A stretch of 64,000 bases of DNA from an uncultured Eubacteriales bacterium (GTDB taxonomy: Bacteria > Bacillota > Clostridia > Oscillospirales > Oscillospiraceae), in contig CASEOA010000097.1 of the NCBI GenBank assembly GCA_949289455.1, positions 1 to 64,000 of the forward strand, in the 5' to 3' direction. The notes beneath the pieces were generated by a model, which worked only from the letters and a program-made list of their open reading frames with translations, was not told where the DNA came from and searched no databases. Shown here one piece after another: positions 34,581-44,900 of this stretch. Numbering within the stretch: the stretch's first letter is position 1; each line of letters starts with the position of its first letter. Both the position numbers and the translations under genes were made by a program.

Positions 34581-36167
34581 TTGGAAATCACACTCAGAAA
34601 ATTTTTGCAGGACTATCGGAACAAAGGCCTTATTTTGGTGGCAGGCAGCGAGGGAATCGATTGCCTGGTATCCCGCGTCACGGTATTGGATGCGCCGGAT
34701 GGCCCCAGTTGGCTTAGAGGCGGAGAGTTTGTGCTCACCTCCACCTTCCAGTTTAACAACGACTCCAACCGGCTGTGTGCATTTTGCGAACAGCTCATCA
34801 ATTTCAAAGCGTCTGGCTTCGGGCTGAAAATGGGGCGTTATCTGACCAAGGTGCCGCAATTCCTCATTGATCTCTGTGATCGGAATAACTTTCCGCTGGT
34901 TATCATTCCCTACTCCCTGGTCTGGACCGACGTGATCTCGGTATTTTACGAGCTGAGCTACAATCTGGAGCGGGAAGAAAAGTACAGCACGCTGAAATCC
35001 AAGCTGGTCGGTCAGATCCGCGTCAGTTCCATGCAGGGGCTGGAGTGGGTGGGAAAAAAGATTTACTCCTTTTTCGATGCGCCTATGCTGTTTCTGGACC
35101 AGAGCTGGAAGCAAATTATCTGCTTCGGCACCAAAATGGAGCAGGAAAACATGCAGAAGGCCATCCCGGAGTTTATGAAAAACGGGCCCGACTCACGCAA
35201 CCGAAAACTTTTTGACGGGAAATATTATATCTGCTGTCACTGCCTTCTGGAACGGTTTGGCGCAAAATATGTGCTGTTCTCCTCCGATTCCATGAACATT
35301 CTGGGAGAGCTCCGGGACATTTTGATCGACGCCGACGTGGTAAAAGAAGAGGACAAGCTGACGCTGGACTCGGAAGACGACCTGATCAGCCAGGCGCTTC
35401 CCATTCTGGCCACAGGGGGGCAGATTACACTCAAACGGTTTGAAGATCTGGAGCAGCGGATCCGGCAGACGGGCGGCTATTACTGCGTGCTCTATATTGG
35501 AAACTGCCGAACACAGCATATTGTCGAGGAACTGAAAGACACCATCCGCGGGCTGGAATTCGATATCAGAACTTTTGCGGTGTACAATCTGGATCAGAAA
35601 ATGGCGCTGGTTTTGCTGCGTTTTCGGAAAGAACAAAAGCACTACCGGGCCACCATGGAACTGCGCCAGATTATGTCCCGCATCTCCGAGTACCTTTCGG
35701 ATGTTGAAATCACAGAAAGCCTGTTTGTAAGCAACATCTATGACAGTTACAAAAAAATTGAGCAGTCCTATATGGAAGCCAAGCTTACGTCGCAGTATAG
35801 CCGCTATATGTGGCCCTCGAGACGGCTGTGCTATTTTGAGGAAATTTTCCCCTATTACCTTATGATGAACAGCGACATATCCCCCACCTATTTGGACGGG
35901 CTTCAAAAATTGGAAAGCGAAGCGGAAAACTCCAATTTTGACTGTATCCAAACGCTGGAGGCCTACTTGCGGTTCGGAAACTTCAAACAGGCGGCTCAGG
36001 AGCTTTTTATCCATGAAAACACGCTGCGATACCGCATCAAGAAAATCGGAGAAATGATCTACGAGGACTTTGATGACATTGCCACACGGCAGAACTATGT
36101 GGTGCGGATGAACCTATGGAAATTAAGCCGGGGCCTGCACAATCAAAACGGAAAGATATGGGACTAA
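34581..36167 (+). CDS. PucR/CdaR-type transcriptional regulator
   Basis: A 528-residue regulator: an N-terminal PucR-like ligand domain (about 1-125, ITLRKFLQDY... and LIDLCDRNNFPLVIIPYSLV), a long middle region, and a C-terminal PucR-type HTH (TLEAYLRFGNFKQAAQELFI, then HENTLRYRIKKI, residues 455-495). Such proteins usually activate adjacent catabolic genes when the substrate is present. The likely start is TTG 34581, with GGAGAAAG about 12 bases upstream; no better ATG is seen. It lies at the border between the glycyl-radical locus and the MBL/DUF cassette and overlaps the next gene by 10 bases, so it may control either side. Confidence 0.85.
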   Translation: MEITLRKFLQDYRNKGLILVAGSEGIDCLVSRVTVLDAPDGPSWLRGGEFVLTSTFQFNNDSNRLCAFCEQLINFKASGFGLKMGRYLTKVPQFLIDLCDRNNFPLVIIPYSLVWTDVISVFYELSYNLEREEKYSTLKSKLVGQIRVSSMQGLEWVGKKIYSFFDAPMLFLDQSWKQIICFGTKMEQENMQKAIPEFMKNGPDSRNRKLFDGKYYICCHCLLERFGAKYVLFSSDSMNILGELRDILIDADVVKEEDKLTLDSEDDLISQALPILATGGQITLKRFEDLEQRIRQTGGYYCVLYIGNCRTQHIVEELKDTIRGLEFDIRTFAVYNLDQKMALVLLRFRKEQKHYRATMELRQIMSRISEYLSDVEITESLFVSNIYDSYKKIEQSYMEAKLTSQYSRYMWPSRRLCYFEEIFPYYLMMNSDISPTYLDGLQKLESEAENSNFDCIQTLEAYLRFGNFKQAAQELFIHENTLRYRIKKIGEMIYEDFDDIATRQNYVVRMNLWKLSRGLHNQNGKIWD

Positions 36168-37081
36168 ATAGCAATCTATCAAGTGAGAAAACATATCGCA
36201 TTTGTCCGGTAGGCGCAATCCCCGGCGGGGAGGCATACCTGCTGCTCACTCCAGGCAGACAGGCTCTGATCGACACGGGATATTCGTTCTGCGCCCCGGA
36301 ACTGGCACGGAATATTAGAACGCAGCTGGGGAATCAGCGGCTGGACTATATTATCCTGACCCACTCCCATTACGACCATGCCTCCGGCTGTCCCGTCTGC
36401 TGCCGCCAATTTCCCGAGGCGGTGGTTATCGCAGGGAAGAAAGCAGCCCAGGTGTTTGCCAAGCCCTCCGCGCGAGCTGCCATGGCACGCATGAATGCTC
36501 ACGCAGCCGCCCGGCTGGGGCTGGAGCCCGACGGCGACAGGCTGGAGGGGCTGCGGGTGGACCGGATTGTGGAGGAAGGCGACCGGATTGATTTTGGGGA
36601 CTTTTCCTTGGCGGTATATGAAACTCCGGGACACACCAAATGCAGCCTTGCATTTTTCAGTCCCGAAAACGGTCTGCTGATTTCTTCAGAGACCCTGGGG
36701 CTACCCATGGGAAAGGGGCTCAATAAGCCGGGTTACCTCATCGGGTATCAAATGACCATAGATTCCATCCGCAAAATCCAGGCCCTTCAGCCGGAGGAAC
36801 TGCTCATTCCCCACAACGGCCTGTATCAGGAAGAGGAGCCGGGCGCCTTTTTGGAGCAGTCCCTTTTTTGGGCGGAACGGATCAAGGACATGGTGGTGGA
36901 GCGATATCAGCAGGGCGCTTCCCAGGAGGATATTGTCCGGTCATTCCAAGACATCTATTTTTATCAGAAAATCGGACGGGTGCAAATTGAGGAGGCCTTT
37001 TTGTTGAACGCCTCCATTATGGTCCGAATGCTGCTCAAAGAGTGCCTTGGCGTGACGCTTGATTCAAAACCAGCGTTTTAA
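36158..37081 (+). CDS. Metallo-beta-lactamase-fold hydrolase
   Basis: A 307-residue MBL-fold protein. Metal ligands are visible in THSHYDHASG (HxHxDH, about residue 70-75) and the histidine of ETPGHTKCSLAF; a further histidine is in LIPHNGLYQ. The C-terminal third is helical and follows the pattern seen in MBL proteins with an added winged segment. The start at 36158 overlaps the PucR stop; an in-frame ATG 36116 lies deeper in the PucR gene. MBL hydrolases cut esters, thioesters, phosphodiesters or lactones; in this setting a thioesterase or lactonase is possible but not shown. Confidence 0.8.
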   Translation: MGLNSNLSSEKTYRICPVGAIPGGEAYLLLTPGRQALIDTGYSFCAPELARNIRTQLGNQRLDYIILTHSHYDHASGCPVCCRQFPEAVVIAGKKAAQVFAKPSARAAMARMNAHAAARLGLEPDGDRLEGLRVDRIVEEGDRIDFGDFSLAVYETPGHTKCSLAFFSPENGLLISSETLGLPMGKGLNKPGYLIGYQMTIDSIRKIQALQPEELLIPHNGLYQEEEPGAFLEQSLFWAERIKDMVVERYQQGASQEDIVRSFQDIYFYQKIGRVQIEEAFLLNASIMVRMLLKECLGVTLDSKPAF

Positions 37082-37100
37082 CTAGAAAGGCGGGAAAGTG

Positions 37101-37760
37101 ATGGCGCAGGGCAACATGCTGGGGACAGGCCTGATTGACGACCAGGCGCTGGCGCTGGCTCAGAAGGAATGGCGGCTATTTCAACGGGTACGCAATTACG
37201 GAGGGCCTGCCGCCTGCCAGTTTCATCAGGATACGTTTCTGGCCATGCGGTGCAGCCAATTTATGGCGTGGCCTCCTGTGGTCAGAGAGCGTTATGAGCG
37301 GGATCTGGACCAGGCTGCGGCGGAGGGCCGCAATCTGGTGGCGGAAAAATACGCCTACATGATGCGGGATACCTTCCCCAAGGAATACGCCGCGCTGGCA
37401 GACAGATTACCGGCTGTGTCTCCCCAAAAGGAGGAATTGGTCCGGCGGATCTTGTCTTATGTCATGGCGTGGTCAGAGGAAATGGAGAAAAAGTACCCCT
37501 GGCTGATGGCGGTTTCCCGTCCAGTGCACGCCGGTCAGGATGCCTTGGGCACCTCCATCGAGACCTATACCCGGGGCGAGTTGGAAACTTTTAGTATGCA
37601 GACGTTGGCCTTGCTGCTGGAGCATTATCAGGAGATGTCCGCCCGAAGAATTAACATCCATGAGGTTACAGTGGGTATTACCGTGCGTCTCTATGGATTT
37701 CAGTCTCTGGAGGATGCGGAGAGACTGGTGGAACAGCGCATGGGTAAACGTCTGTCTTGA
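37101..37760 (+). CDS. DUF4125-family protein
   Basis: A 219-residue soluble protein that I recognise as DUF4125, a family without known function. Conserved-looking features are EWRLFQRVRNYGGPAACQ, with the FxxVxNxGGxAxCQ pattern near residue 30, and RYERDLDQAAAEGRNLVAEKYAYMM. It is mostly helical with no signal peptide or membrane segment. GTG 37098 directly precedes ATG 37101. The next gene begins immediately after its stop. DUF4125 genes occurring beside DUF4037 and TPR genes is a pattern I recall from other Clostridia, which suggests joint work. Confidence 0.75.
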   Translation: MAQGNMLGTGLIDDQALALAQKEWRLFQRVRNYGGPAACQFHQDTFLAMRCSQFMAWPPVVRERYERDLDQAAAEGRNLVAEKYAYMMRDTFPKEYAALADRLPAVSPQKEELVRRILSYVMAWSEEMEKKYPWLMAVSRPVHAGQDALGTSIETYTRGELETFSMQTLALLLEHYQEMSARRINIHEVTVGITVRLYGFQSLEDAERLVEQRMGKRLS

Positions 37761-38540
37761 ATGCGTATGAAAGACTTTTTGGAATCCCTAGACCGCCTAT
37801 ATCGTGCAGGTGACAGGGAAACGGCGGAACGCGTGCTCCTCCATGCCCTGGAACACGCCGCCGGCAGAGAGAAAGCTGCGCTGCTCAATGAATTGGGCGG
37901 GTTCTACCGTGGCATCAGCCGGTATGAGGAGTCCGCCGGCGCTTTTCGTGGGGCGCTGTCCTGCCTGGAAGCGCTGGGCCAGGACCAGGGAGCGGAGTAC
38001 GCCACAGTACTTCTGAATTTGGGCGGCGCCTGCCGTCTGGCGGGAAAACAAACGGAGGCGGAACAGCTTTTAAAGCAGGCACTGTGCCTGCTCACCCCTG
38101 AGGAGTCCGCTTACGTCGGTGCCCAGAACGCTTTGGCGCTGGTGTATCGGGAAGAAGGTTTGCTGGAAGAAGCAATCCAGCTGGAACAGGAGGCTCTGGC
38201 ATGGCTGGAGCGGCATGGGGCCTCTGACCAAGAGCGGGCAACAGCCCTGAACAATTTGGCCTCTCTCCACCTGGCGCTGGGACAAACAGCGCAAGCGGCT
38301 TGTCTCATTGAGCAATCTTTGTCGCTCTTTGGGGCCATGACGCAGCCAGATCCCCACTATGCCGCCGCTCTATCCACCAGGGGCGCGATCTGCTTTCGCC
38401 TGGGGAAAACAGACCAGGCGGAATTGGCGTACCGGGAGGCGATGGAGCTGACGGAACACTATTTTGGCCGCAACCAGGAGTACCAGTCAGCCCGGGCGGC
38501 TCTGGAGACGGTGCGGCAATCGCGCCGGAACGCAAGATGA
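37761..38540 (+). CDS. Tetratricopeptide-repeat protein
   Basis: A 259-residue, all-helical protein with about five TPR units, spaced 34-42 residues, e.g. EKAALLNELGGFYRGISRYE, ATVLLNLGGACRLAGKQTEA, ALNNLASLHLALGQTAQA and AALSTRGAICFRLGKTDQAE. No signal peptide, so a cytoplasmic scaffold. It starts right behind the DUF4125 stop and overlaps the DUF4037 start by ATGA, which implies translational coupling. The TPRs probably hold the DUF4125 and DUF4037 proteins together; this is inference from gene order. Confidence 0.85.
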   Translation: MRMKDFLESLDRLYRAGDRETAERVLLHALEHAAGREKAALLNELGGFYRGISRYEESAGAFRGALSCLEALGQDQGAEYATVLLNLGGACRLAGKQTEAEQLLKQALCLLTPEESAYVGAQNALALVYREEGLLEEAIQLEQEALAWLERHGASDQERATALNNLASLHLALGQTAQAACLIEQSLSLFGAMTQPDPHYAAALSTRGAICFRLGKTDQAELAYREAMELTEHYFGRNQEYQSARAALETVRQSRRNAR

Positions 38541-39472
38541 GGCTCCTGCCCCAGGCCAGGGCGTATTGGAAGGAGACGGCGGAACCGGATCTGCGGCAAA
38601 AATTCCCCCGCCTTTTCCCCAGGATCGCAGCCGGCCTGGTGGGCAACGGTTCGGAATGCTTCGGGTATGACGACAGGTATTCTCAGGACCATGACTGGGG
38701 CATTGATTTTTTCCTGTGGGTGGAAGAGGCCGACCGGGAATCCATTCCGGAACTGTCCAGATGGAAGGAAGCGCTGTTTGTCCACAGCCCGCCCCCTGTT
38801 CTCCGGCGGCCGTCGCCCTACGGCATACCCCCTGAAATTATGACGGTGGGAGACTTTTACCGTTCCCTCATCGGTTGCGCCGGCGTTCCGGAAACCATAC
38901 GGCAATGGCGCCTTGCCCCGGAGGTATACTACGCCATGGCCACCAATGGCGCGGTGTTTTGGGACGGGAGCGGACACTTCTCCGCGGTGCGTTCCGGGCT
39001 TCAGGCCTACTACCCTGAGGACCTCCGGCGGAAAAAGATTGCCGCCCGGTGCATGGCTTTGGCCCAGACAGGACAGTACAACCTTTCTCGCACCGTTGAT
39101 CGGGAGGATTGGGTGACCGTCCGTATCATTCTGGCGGAGTTTTCCCGGGAGGCAATGGGGCTGGTGTACCATCTTAACCGGGTTTACCGGCCTTATTATA
39201 AATGGATGTGGCGAGGTTTGACAGACCTTCCCATTCTCGGGATGCAATGCGCAGCCTTGCTCCGTGATCTGGCCCGGACAGAGGGAATGGATACGGACGC
39301 ATGCAGATACCGTCAAGAGATTATAAATCGGCTTTGCCGCCTGCTGGTGCTGGAACTGCGCCGGCAGGGACTGAGCGCCAAACAGGACTGGTTTTTGGCG
39401 GAGCATGGCCGGGCGGTACAGCAGACAATATGGGATCGGACGCTGCGCCGGATGCCTCCTCAGTTTGAGTGA
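38537..39472 (+). CDS. DUF4037-family, nucleotidyltransferase-like protein
   Basis: A 311-residue protein matching DUF4037. The N-terminal part resembles the minimal nucleotidyltransferase fold: GLVGNGSECFGYDDRYSQDH, then DWGIDFFLWV, i.e. a GS motif followed by Asp-rich strand ends. The rest is a helical domain with YYAMATNGAVFWDG and GQYNLSRTVDREDW. Known NTase relatives transfer NMP groups to proteins, antibiotics or sugars, but no DUF4037 reaction is established to my knowledge. Coupled to the TPR gene (ATGA overlap) and 11 bases from the epimerase gene. Confidence 0.78.
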   Translation: MRLLPQARAYWKETAEPDLRQKFPRLFPRIAAGLVGNGSECFGYDDRYSQDHDWGIDFFLWVEEADRESIPELSRWKEALFVHSPPPVLRRPSPYGIPPEIMTVGDFYRSLIGCAGVPETIRQWRLAPEVYYAMATNGAVFWDGSGHFSAVRSGLQAYYPEDLRRKKIAARCMALAQTGQYNLSRTVDREDWVTVRIILAEFSREAMGLVYHLNRVYRPYYKWMWRGLTDLPILGMQCAALLRDLARTEGMDTDACRYRQEIINRLCRLLVLELRRQGLSAKQDWFLAEHGRAVQQTIWDRTLRRMPPQFE

Positions 39473-39483
39473 GGGAGGACAAC

Positions 39484-40434
39484 ATGAGACATATCCTAGT
39501 GCTGGGCGGGAGTTACTTTGTGGGCCGGGTATTTGCCATGTATGCGGCCATGGAAAGTGATATCCGTCTCCATGTGGTAAACCGGGGACACTATCCCCTG
39601 CATTTAGCGCATGTAAGGGAATACCGCTGCGACAGGCATAATACGGCGCAGCTGCTTTGCCAATTACCCAACCGGGAATTTGACGCGGTGGTAGATTTCT
39701 GCGCCTATCAGCCGGGAGATATTTCCCGCATTTTGAATTGCCTGAGCGGGCGGGTACACCGCTATCTCTACTTTTCCACGGCCAGCCTGTACCGGGAAGA
39801 TCTTGTTTTTCCCAACGAAACCGCCCCTTTAACGGAGCGCTTCCCCCCTGGCCAGGTCGGAGACTATCTCCGCGGGAAACAGGCGCTGGAAGCAGAGCTG
39901 GCCGGCTTTGGGCAAACGCTTTCCTGGGACATCCTGCGCCCCGCCTACATTTATGGTCCCTACAACTACGCCCCCCGGGAAAGTTGGCTGATCCGGCAGA
40001 TTCTTCAAGGGCGTCCCGTTCCCTTCCCTGTGGATGCCACAGGCCGGTGGAGCTTTGTCTATGTAGATGATATTTCCAGATTTCTGCTGGGACTGCTGGC
40101 GCAGGGCCGCAAGCCGGGGCAACGGATCTACAACCTGGCAGCGCCGGAGCAGGTAAGCTACCCATTGCTGTTTCGCACCCTGGAGCTTGGCTGCGGGGGC
40201 GCTTTCCCCATACGTCAGGTAACCTGTGAGCAGGTTTCCTCAGATGCAATCCCCCTGGCTTTTCCCCTCCACGGCGCGCTGTGCTACGATGGATCGAACA
40301 TCAGCGTCGAGCTGGGGATTGGCTATACTCCCCTGGAAACGGGAATGTCCCATACCATTCATGCGCTCCGCCCGGTGATCCCGGGAGGGCGGAGCCGTGC
40401 ATCCGGTGTGGATGCCGCCGGCGCAAAAATATGA
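39484..40434 (+). CDS. NAD-dependent epimerase/dehydratase-family protein
   Basis: A 316-residue extended SDR protein. Cofactor motif ILVLGGSYFVGRVFA at the N terminus; active-site Tyr-Lys pair in DYLRGKQALEAEL with the serine-containing strand YLYFSTASLYRE before it; WDILRPAYIYGPYNY follows. The likely substrate is a nucleotide sugar or another polyol-like compound. ATG 39484 has GAGGGAGG 5 bases upstream. It is the fifth gene of the coupled cassette. The C-terminal third is proline/glycine rich and less conserved. Confidence 0.85.
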   Translation: MRHILVLGGSYFVGRVFAMYAAMESDIRLHVVNRGHYPLHLAHVREYRCDRHNTAQLLCQLPNREFDAVVDFCAYQPGDISRILNCLSGRVHRYLYFSTASLYREDLVFPNETAPLTERFPPGQVGDYLRGKQALEAELAGFGQTLSWDILRPAYIYGPYNYAPRESWLIRQILQGRPVPFPVDATGRWSFVYVDDISRFLLGLLAQGRKPGQRIYNLAAPEQVSYPLLFRTLELGCGGAFPIRQVTCEQVSSDAIPLAFPLHGALCYDGSNISVELGIGYTPLETGMSHTIHALRPVIPGGRSRASGVDAAGAKI

Positions 40435-40450
40435 TAAGAGAGAAGGGTGG

Positions 40451-41773
40451 ATGATGGCCCCAGAACAGATCAGTATCATAATTCTTGTGGTTGTAATGGT
40501 TCTCTATGCTACCGAAGTCATCCCGCTGGCTGTTACCGCGCTGGGCTCCTGTGCCGCAATGGCTATACTGGGCCTGGCCACCTCTGATGTGGTCTGGTCT
40601 GGACTGGCCGCCGACACCACGCTGGTGGTCGGGGGCATGGTAGTGGTGGGCAATACGCTGATCGAAACCGGTGTGGCAGAAAGCCTGGGCAGATGGATTC
40701 TGCGCAAAACCGGAGGCCGGCCGGTTATTTCCTGTACCTGCCTTATTATTGTCGCCATGATTCTCTCCGGCTTTATGAATAATTCCGCCGCCATTGCTAC
40801 CATGATGCCAGTCATGATCGGCGTAGCCGCCACCGCTAAAGATCGCATCCATGAAAAGCAGTGGCTTCTCCCCATGGCGGTGGCTACAAATGCAGGCGGA
40901 ATGCTCTCCCTGATTGGAACGACCTCCCAGATGATTGTTCAGTCAGCGCTCCAGGAGCAGGGATATCCGGTGTTTGCCTTTTTTGACTTCGCCTGGCTGG
41001 GCATCCCCTTGAGCCTGCTCTTTCTGCTCTATATGGGAACCATCGGCAGGTGGCTGGGAAAGCGCATGTGGCCGGACAACATGCCGCACACCCAGAGCGT
41101 GATGGATTTTAACCCCGACGCGGCGGTACACGAGCATGCGCAGGGACAGAACCGCAAACAGAAGCAGATTATAGCAGTCGTCATCATGTTGACCGCCATT
41201 GCGCTTATGGTGATGAATGTGGGGATCTCCAACGGTACCATCGCCATGACAGCCGCCGGTATGTGCATCATTACCCGCTGCGTCTCTATCAAGCAGGTTT
41301 TCCGGCAGTTTGACTGGACCACCATCTTTGTTCTTGCCGGCGGAATTGGCTTTGCAAACGGGCTGGACTATTGCGGCGGCGGACAGCTGATTGCGGAATG
41401 GCTGATGGGCCTGTTTCACAATTCGCTGACGCCTGTGACGGTCTTTATCATGTTTGTGGTTGTGGGCAGCATCCTGACCCAATTTATGTCCAACACCGCG
41501 GTGGCAGCCATGCTTACGCCCATTGCCCTGCCATTTGTCACCCAGGTGGGCGTCAATCCCCTGGCCCTGCTTATGGGCATCTGTGCTGCGACAAACCTCT
41601 CTTTTTCTACGCCCATCGCAACGCCGTCCATGACACTGGTGCTGGGTCCCGGAGAGTACCGATTTATGGACTACGTCAAATGGTGTACCATATTCAACAT
41701 CATCTGCACAGCGGCAATTATCATCATCATCCCCATGGTCTGGCCGCTGGAGCTAACCCAGATGCTTCCGTAA
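40451..41773 (+). CDS. SLC13/DASS-family anion permease
   Basis: A 440-residue membrane protein with about eleven helices. The paired family motifs FMNNSAAIATMMPV (first half) and FMSNTAVAAMLTPIALP (second half) are the SNT/NNT substrate- and sodium-binding loops of divalent anion:Na+ symporters. Such carriers move dicarboxylates, citrate or sulfate. Last gene of the MBL-DUF-TPR-epimerase cassette, followed by a terminator, so it probably supplies the cassette with an anionic substrate or removes the product. GAAGGGTGG precedes the tandem ATGs at 40451/40454. Confidence 0.88.
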   Translation: MMAPEQISIIILVVVMVLYATEVIPLAVTALGSCAAMAILGLATSDVVWSGLAADTTLVVGGMVVVGNTLIETGVAESLGRWILRKTGGRPVISCTCLIIVAMILSGFMNNSAAIATMMPVMIGVAATAKDRIHEKQWLLPMAVATNAGGMLSLIGTTSQMIVQSALQEQGYPVFAFFDFAWLGIPLSLLFLLYMGTIGRWLGKRMWPDNMPHTQSVMDFNPDAAVHEHAQGQNRKQKQIIAVVIMLTAIALMVMNVGISNGTIAMTAAGMCIITRCVSIKQVFRQFDWTTIFVLAGGIGFANGLDYCGGGQLIAEWLMGLFHNSLTPVTVFIMFVVVGSILTQFMSNTAVAAMLTPIALPFVTQVGVNPLALLMGICAATNLSFSTPIATPSMTLVLGPGEYRFMDYVKWCTIFNIICTAAIIIIIPMVWPLELTQMLP

Positions 41774-41850
41774 CGCCGGCCTACAGCGCAGCGGAATGCT
41801 GCGCGCATGGTGAAACCACCACTTCATCTCTCCTTCATATGTACAAAGTA

Positions 41851-41895
41851 ACGCAGGATACCGGGGCGGCAATCGCCCCGGTATCCTGCGTTTTT
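41851..41895 (+). terminator. Rho-independent terminator of the permease operon
   Basis: ACGCAGGATACCGGGGCG and CGCCCCGGTATCCTGCGT form a perfect 18-bp stem with a 5-nt loop, ending in TTTTT on the plus strand. It separates the convergent permease (plus) and large secreted-protein (minus) genes. Confidence 0.9.
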
Positions 41896-41929
41896 CATCG
41901 CTTACGCGAAAATCAACCTGTACGTCCCG

Positions 41930-44900
41930 TTACGACTGCTCCTGGAAGGTCAGGTTTTTCATCATGGGAATACCGAACCCATCAGCCAAGAACACCTTCA
42001 CCGTGGCGGTCTGGCCATACGCCTCATCAAACTGCATGGAGGCCGACCAACTGCCGGATTCCGAATACACTTCCGCCAAGGCGATGTCCAACAGCGCCCC
42101 ATTCTCATCATAGATGGCGGCCGCCGCCAGCAGCCGCATATTCTTGATCCCCACCAGCGTGAGGTGCAGAGGCTCGCCGCGCTGGATATCCTCCAGGATG
42201 CTCTGGCTATCGCTGCCCGAGGCGGTATAGGCCGCCGCCGCGCCGGGCTGGACGTCCGTTACGCCGTTGGCTGTCACCTGCTCCACGGCAAAGCCATAAT
42301 AGGCATGCATGCCCTGAGAAATTGTCTCCAGCTCCACCGTAAGGGTGTCCCCTGTTACCCTAATGGTCTCTCCCGCCAGGTCGTAGGGGTTATACCTGGT
42401 GCCGTTCACCTTCACAAAGCAGTCTGTGCGGCTGGAGAAGGTCACCTCCAACGATGTGGCGCCGGGACAGGTATAGGTGTAGGTGGCCGCCTGGTCCAGC
42501 CCTGTAAAGCCATGATCGCTTTGCAGCACATAGTCCTCCGCCCCATCGTCCCACAGGATGGGCGTAAAGTCCACCTGGTTGGTACCGGAATAGGGGACAT
42601 AGTAGGTGTATGCCTCCTCCGCAGAGGACACCACCGTACCGTCGGAATTGACATAATGCGAGCCGGTATCCACCACGTCGCTGACGTCATTGGAGTAGTA
42701 ACTCAGCCAATAGCCGCTTCCGGAGACCAGGTCGCTGTTGCCCAGGGAGTAGGTGGAGTACCACCGGCCATTCTCGTCCTGCTGGCCGATCCCGGGACCG
42801 ATGGTAACTTCCCGCACCGAATCCGTCACGTCAAAGGCGGAGACGCCGCTGGCCGGCATCGTGTCCACCATGAGCGTGATGGGAGCGGTCAGTTCCTCCG
42901 GACAATAGATCTTGCCGGTGGCGATGGGCAGGATGGTCAAGGGGGTAAACTCGTGAACACAGGGCTCGGCCAGGGAGAAAATTCCCCGCTGGGAATAGTC
43001 ATTGGTCATGGACCCGTCCTGCGCCATGTAGAAGGTACCGTTGGCCAACCCATTCGTATTGTAGGTACTGTAAGAGAAGGAATAGGTTTGGGAGGCATCC
43101 GACTCCGGGATCACCAGGCTAAATGCGGCGCTGTTCTTGTTATAGCTCATACTGACGTTGGTGTGGTAATATCCGCCCTCTGCCGTATCAACATAGACGG
43201 AGAGATTGAAATACTGATCGCTTGCCATCTCATCCGGCCGGTATACCGTACCGGTGATGGTACTTCTCCCCTTCTCCAGGGTGAAGTCCAGCCCGCTCAC
43301 GTCGCCGGAAACCTCGACGCCGGTAAGCTTCTGCTCCCCGCTCAGATAGACATTGGTCGTCACTCCATCGGGAATAGAACTTGTCCCATTCAACCTGATC
43401 GTATAGGTTCCGCTCTCCTTGGGCACCGTGATGGAGTAGCTGCCGCCGGACGCACCCACAGTTCCGTCGCCGCGATAAGAACTGCTCTCACCTTCGGCCC
43501 AGAGGGTCATGTCCACCTCTCCGCCGGTAACATAGCCTCCCGCGGGCAGCTTGAGCTGTCCGGACAGTACCCAGCCGGTCTCCACATACAGCTTCACCCC
43601 GGTGACATCTTCCGCCCCGATGGTGAGGAAACCGGCATCGCTCTCGCTGGTGGCCACACCGGCCTGCGCGTAATAATAGTTCTGATCTCCAATGATATTG
43701 GTGCCGCCGCCAGAGCTGATGTAGGTGTGAAGCCTGAACTGACCGGACAGGCTTGGGCTGACCGTCATGGACCAGTTCCCCTGGTCGTCAATGGTGACGG
43801 TATCGCTCACGGACTGCCCATCCTCGGACTTCAGGTACATCCACAAGGTTCCCTCACGATCCCAGGTCACGGCTCCGCCGTCCGCAGAAACCAGGCTGCC
43901 GCTGATGATCTTTCCCTTGGGAATGGTGAGATCTACCTGAGCTCCATCCGCGCCGATGGTAATGGGGGTGGCGGCGGCTTTGTCGCTGGTCATACCATTT
44001 ACGGAATAGTAGCTGTATTCGTAGGGGATGATGCCCGGCCCTCCATAGGGATAGATGCAGAGATAATACTGCTGCCCCACCGCCGCCTGGGACAGGGGTA
44101 TCTTGTAGTTATAGGAAATGCCTTCGAAGTCAAAATATTCCTCTTCCGCCTGTCCGCCATTCACCGGCTCCAGATAGATGCGGCCGGAATATGCCCCGGC
44201 TTCCAGTCCCGGGCTCAGAGACAGGGTTCCGGACACAAACAGCCCCTTGGACAGAGGGATGTCCAGTTCCAGATCCTCAGTCAACGAGACGTCCAGCGTC
44301 TGATACCCATTTGCAAAGGTCTTTAAATCCGGCTGAAGGTACATGCTTTGGGTATTGAGTGCATCCTGGGTATCCGCCGATACCTCGACATACAGGCGGG
44401 AGAGCAGCATGTCCGTCGGCAGGTTCAGACGATAGGGCACGCTCACCGTTCCTTTGGGCAGGCCCACATTAAAGCTGATATACTCGCTGTTTGTGTCCGA
44501 TCCCATTTGGGCCATGATCTGAACCACTGCTACACCGTCCCGGCAGTCCTCCGGCACAGTCACATTGCCGGACACCGTAACGGCTTTGGAGAAGGTCAGA
44601 TCGGCCTGGGTCAGCTGAGCCTGACTGTAGCTTTCCTTGACTGTTTGGTATACACCGTCCACGCTGCCCACAAGGCTGGCCCAAACCGTGACGCCGCCTG
44701 TCTCAGGGCCGCTCAGCGCATACTGGAAGCTGCTCTGTCCGGCAGGCAGATAGTAGGTGGCATACTGAGTCTGCTGATACTCCTCCTGCAGGCCCACCTC
44801 CACCACCAGGCCATCCTTCGGTGCGGTCACACCCTGGGGCAGGGAGATGGTGCCAAAAATGTTGGCCTCCTGCTCCGGCAGGGCCAGGTTCTTCACCATA

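Noticed and set aside
42164..44326. Long plus-strand open frame over the secreted repeat protein
   Set aside because: Shadow of the minus-strand gene with no domain or start signal.
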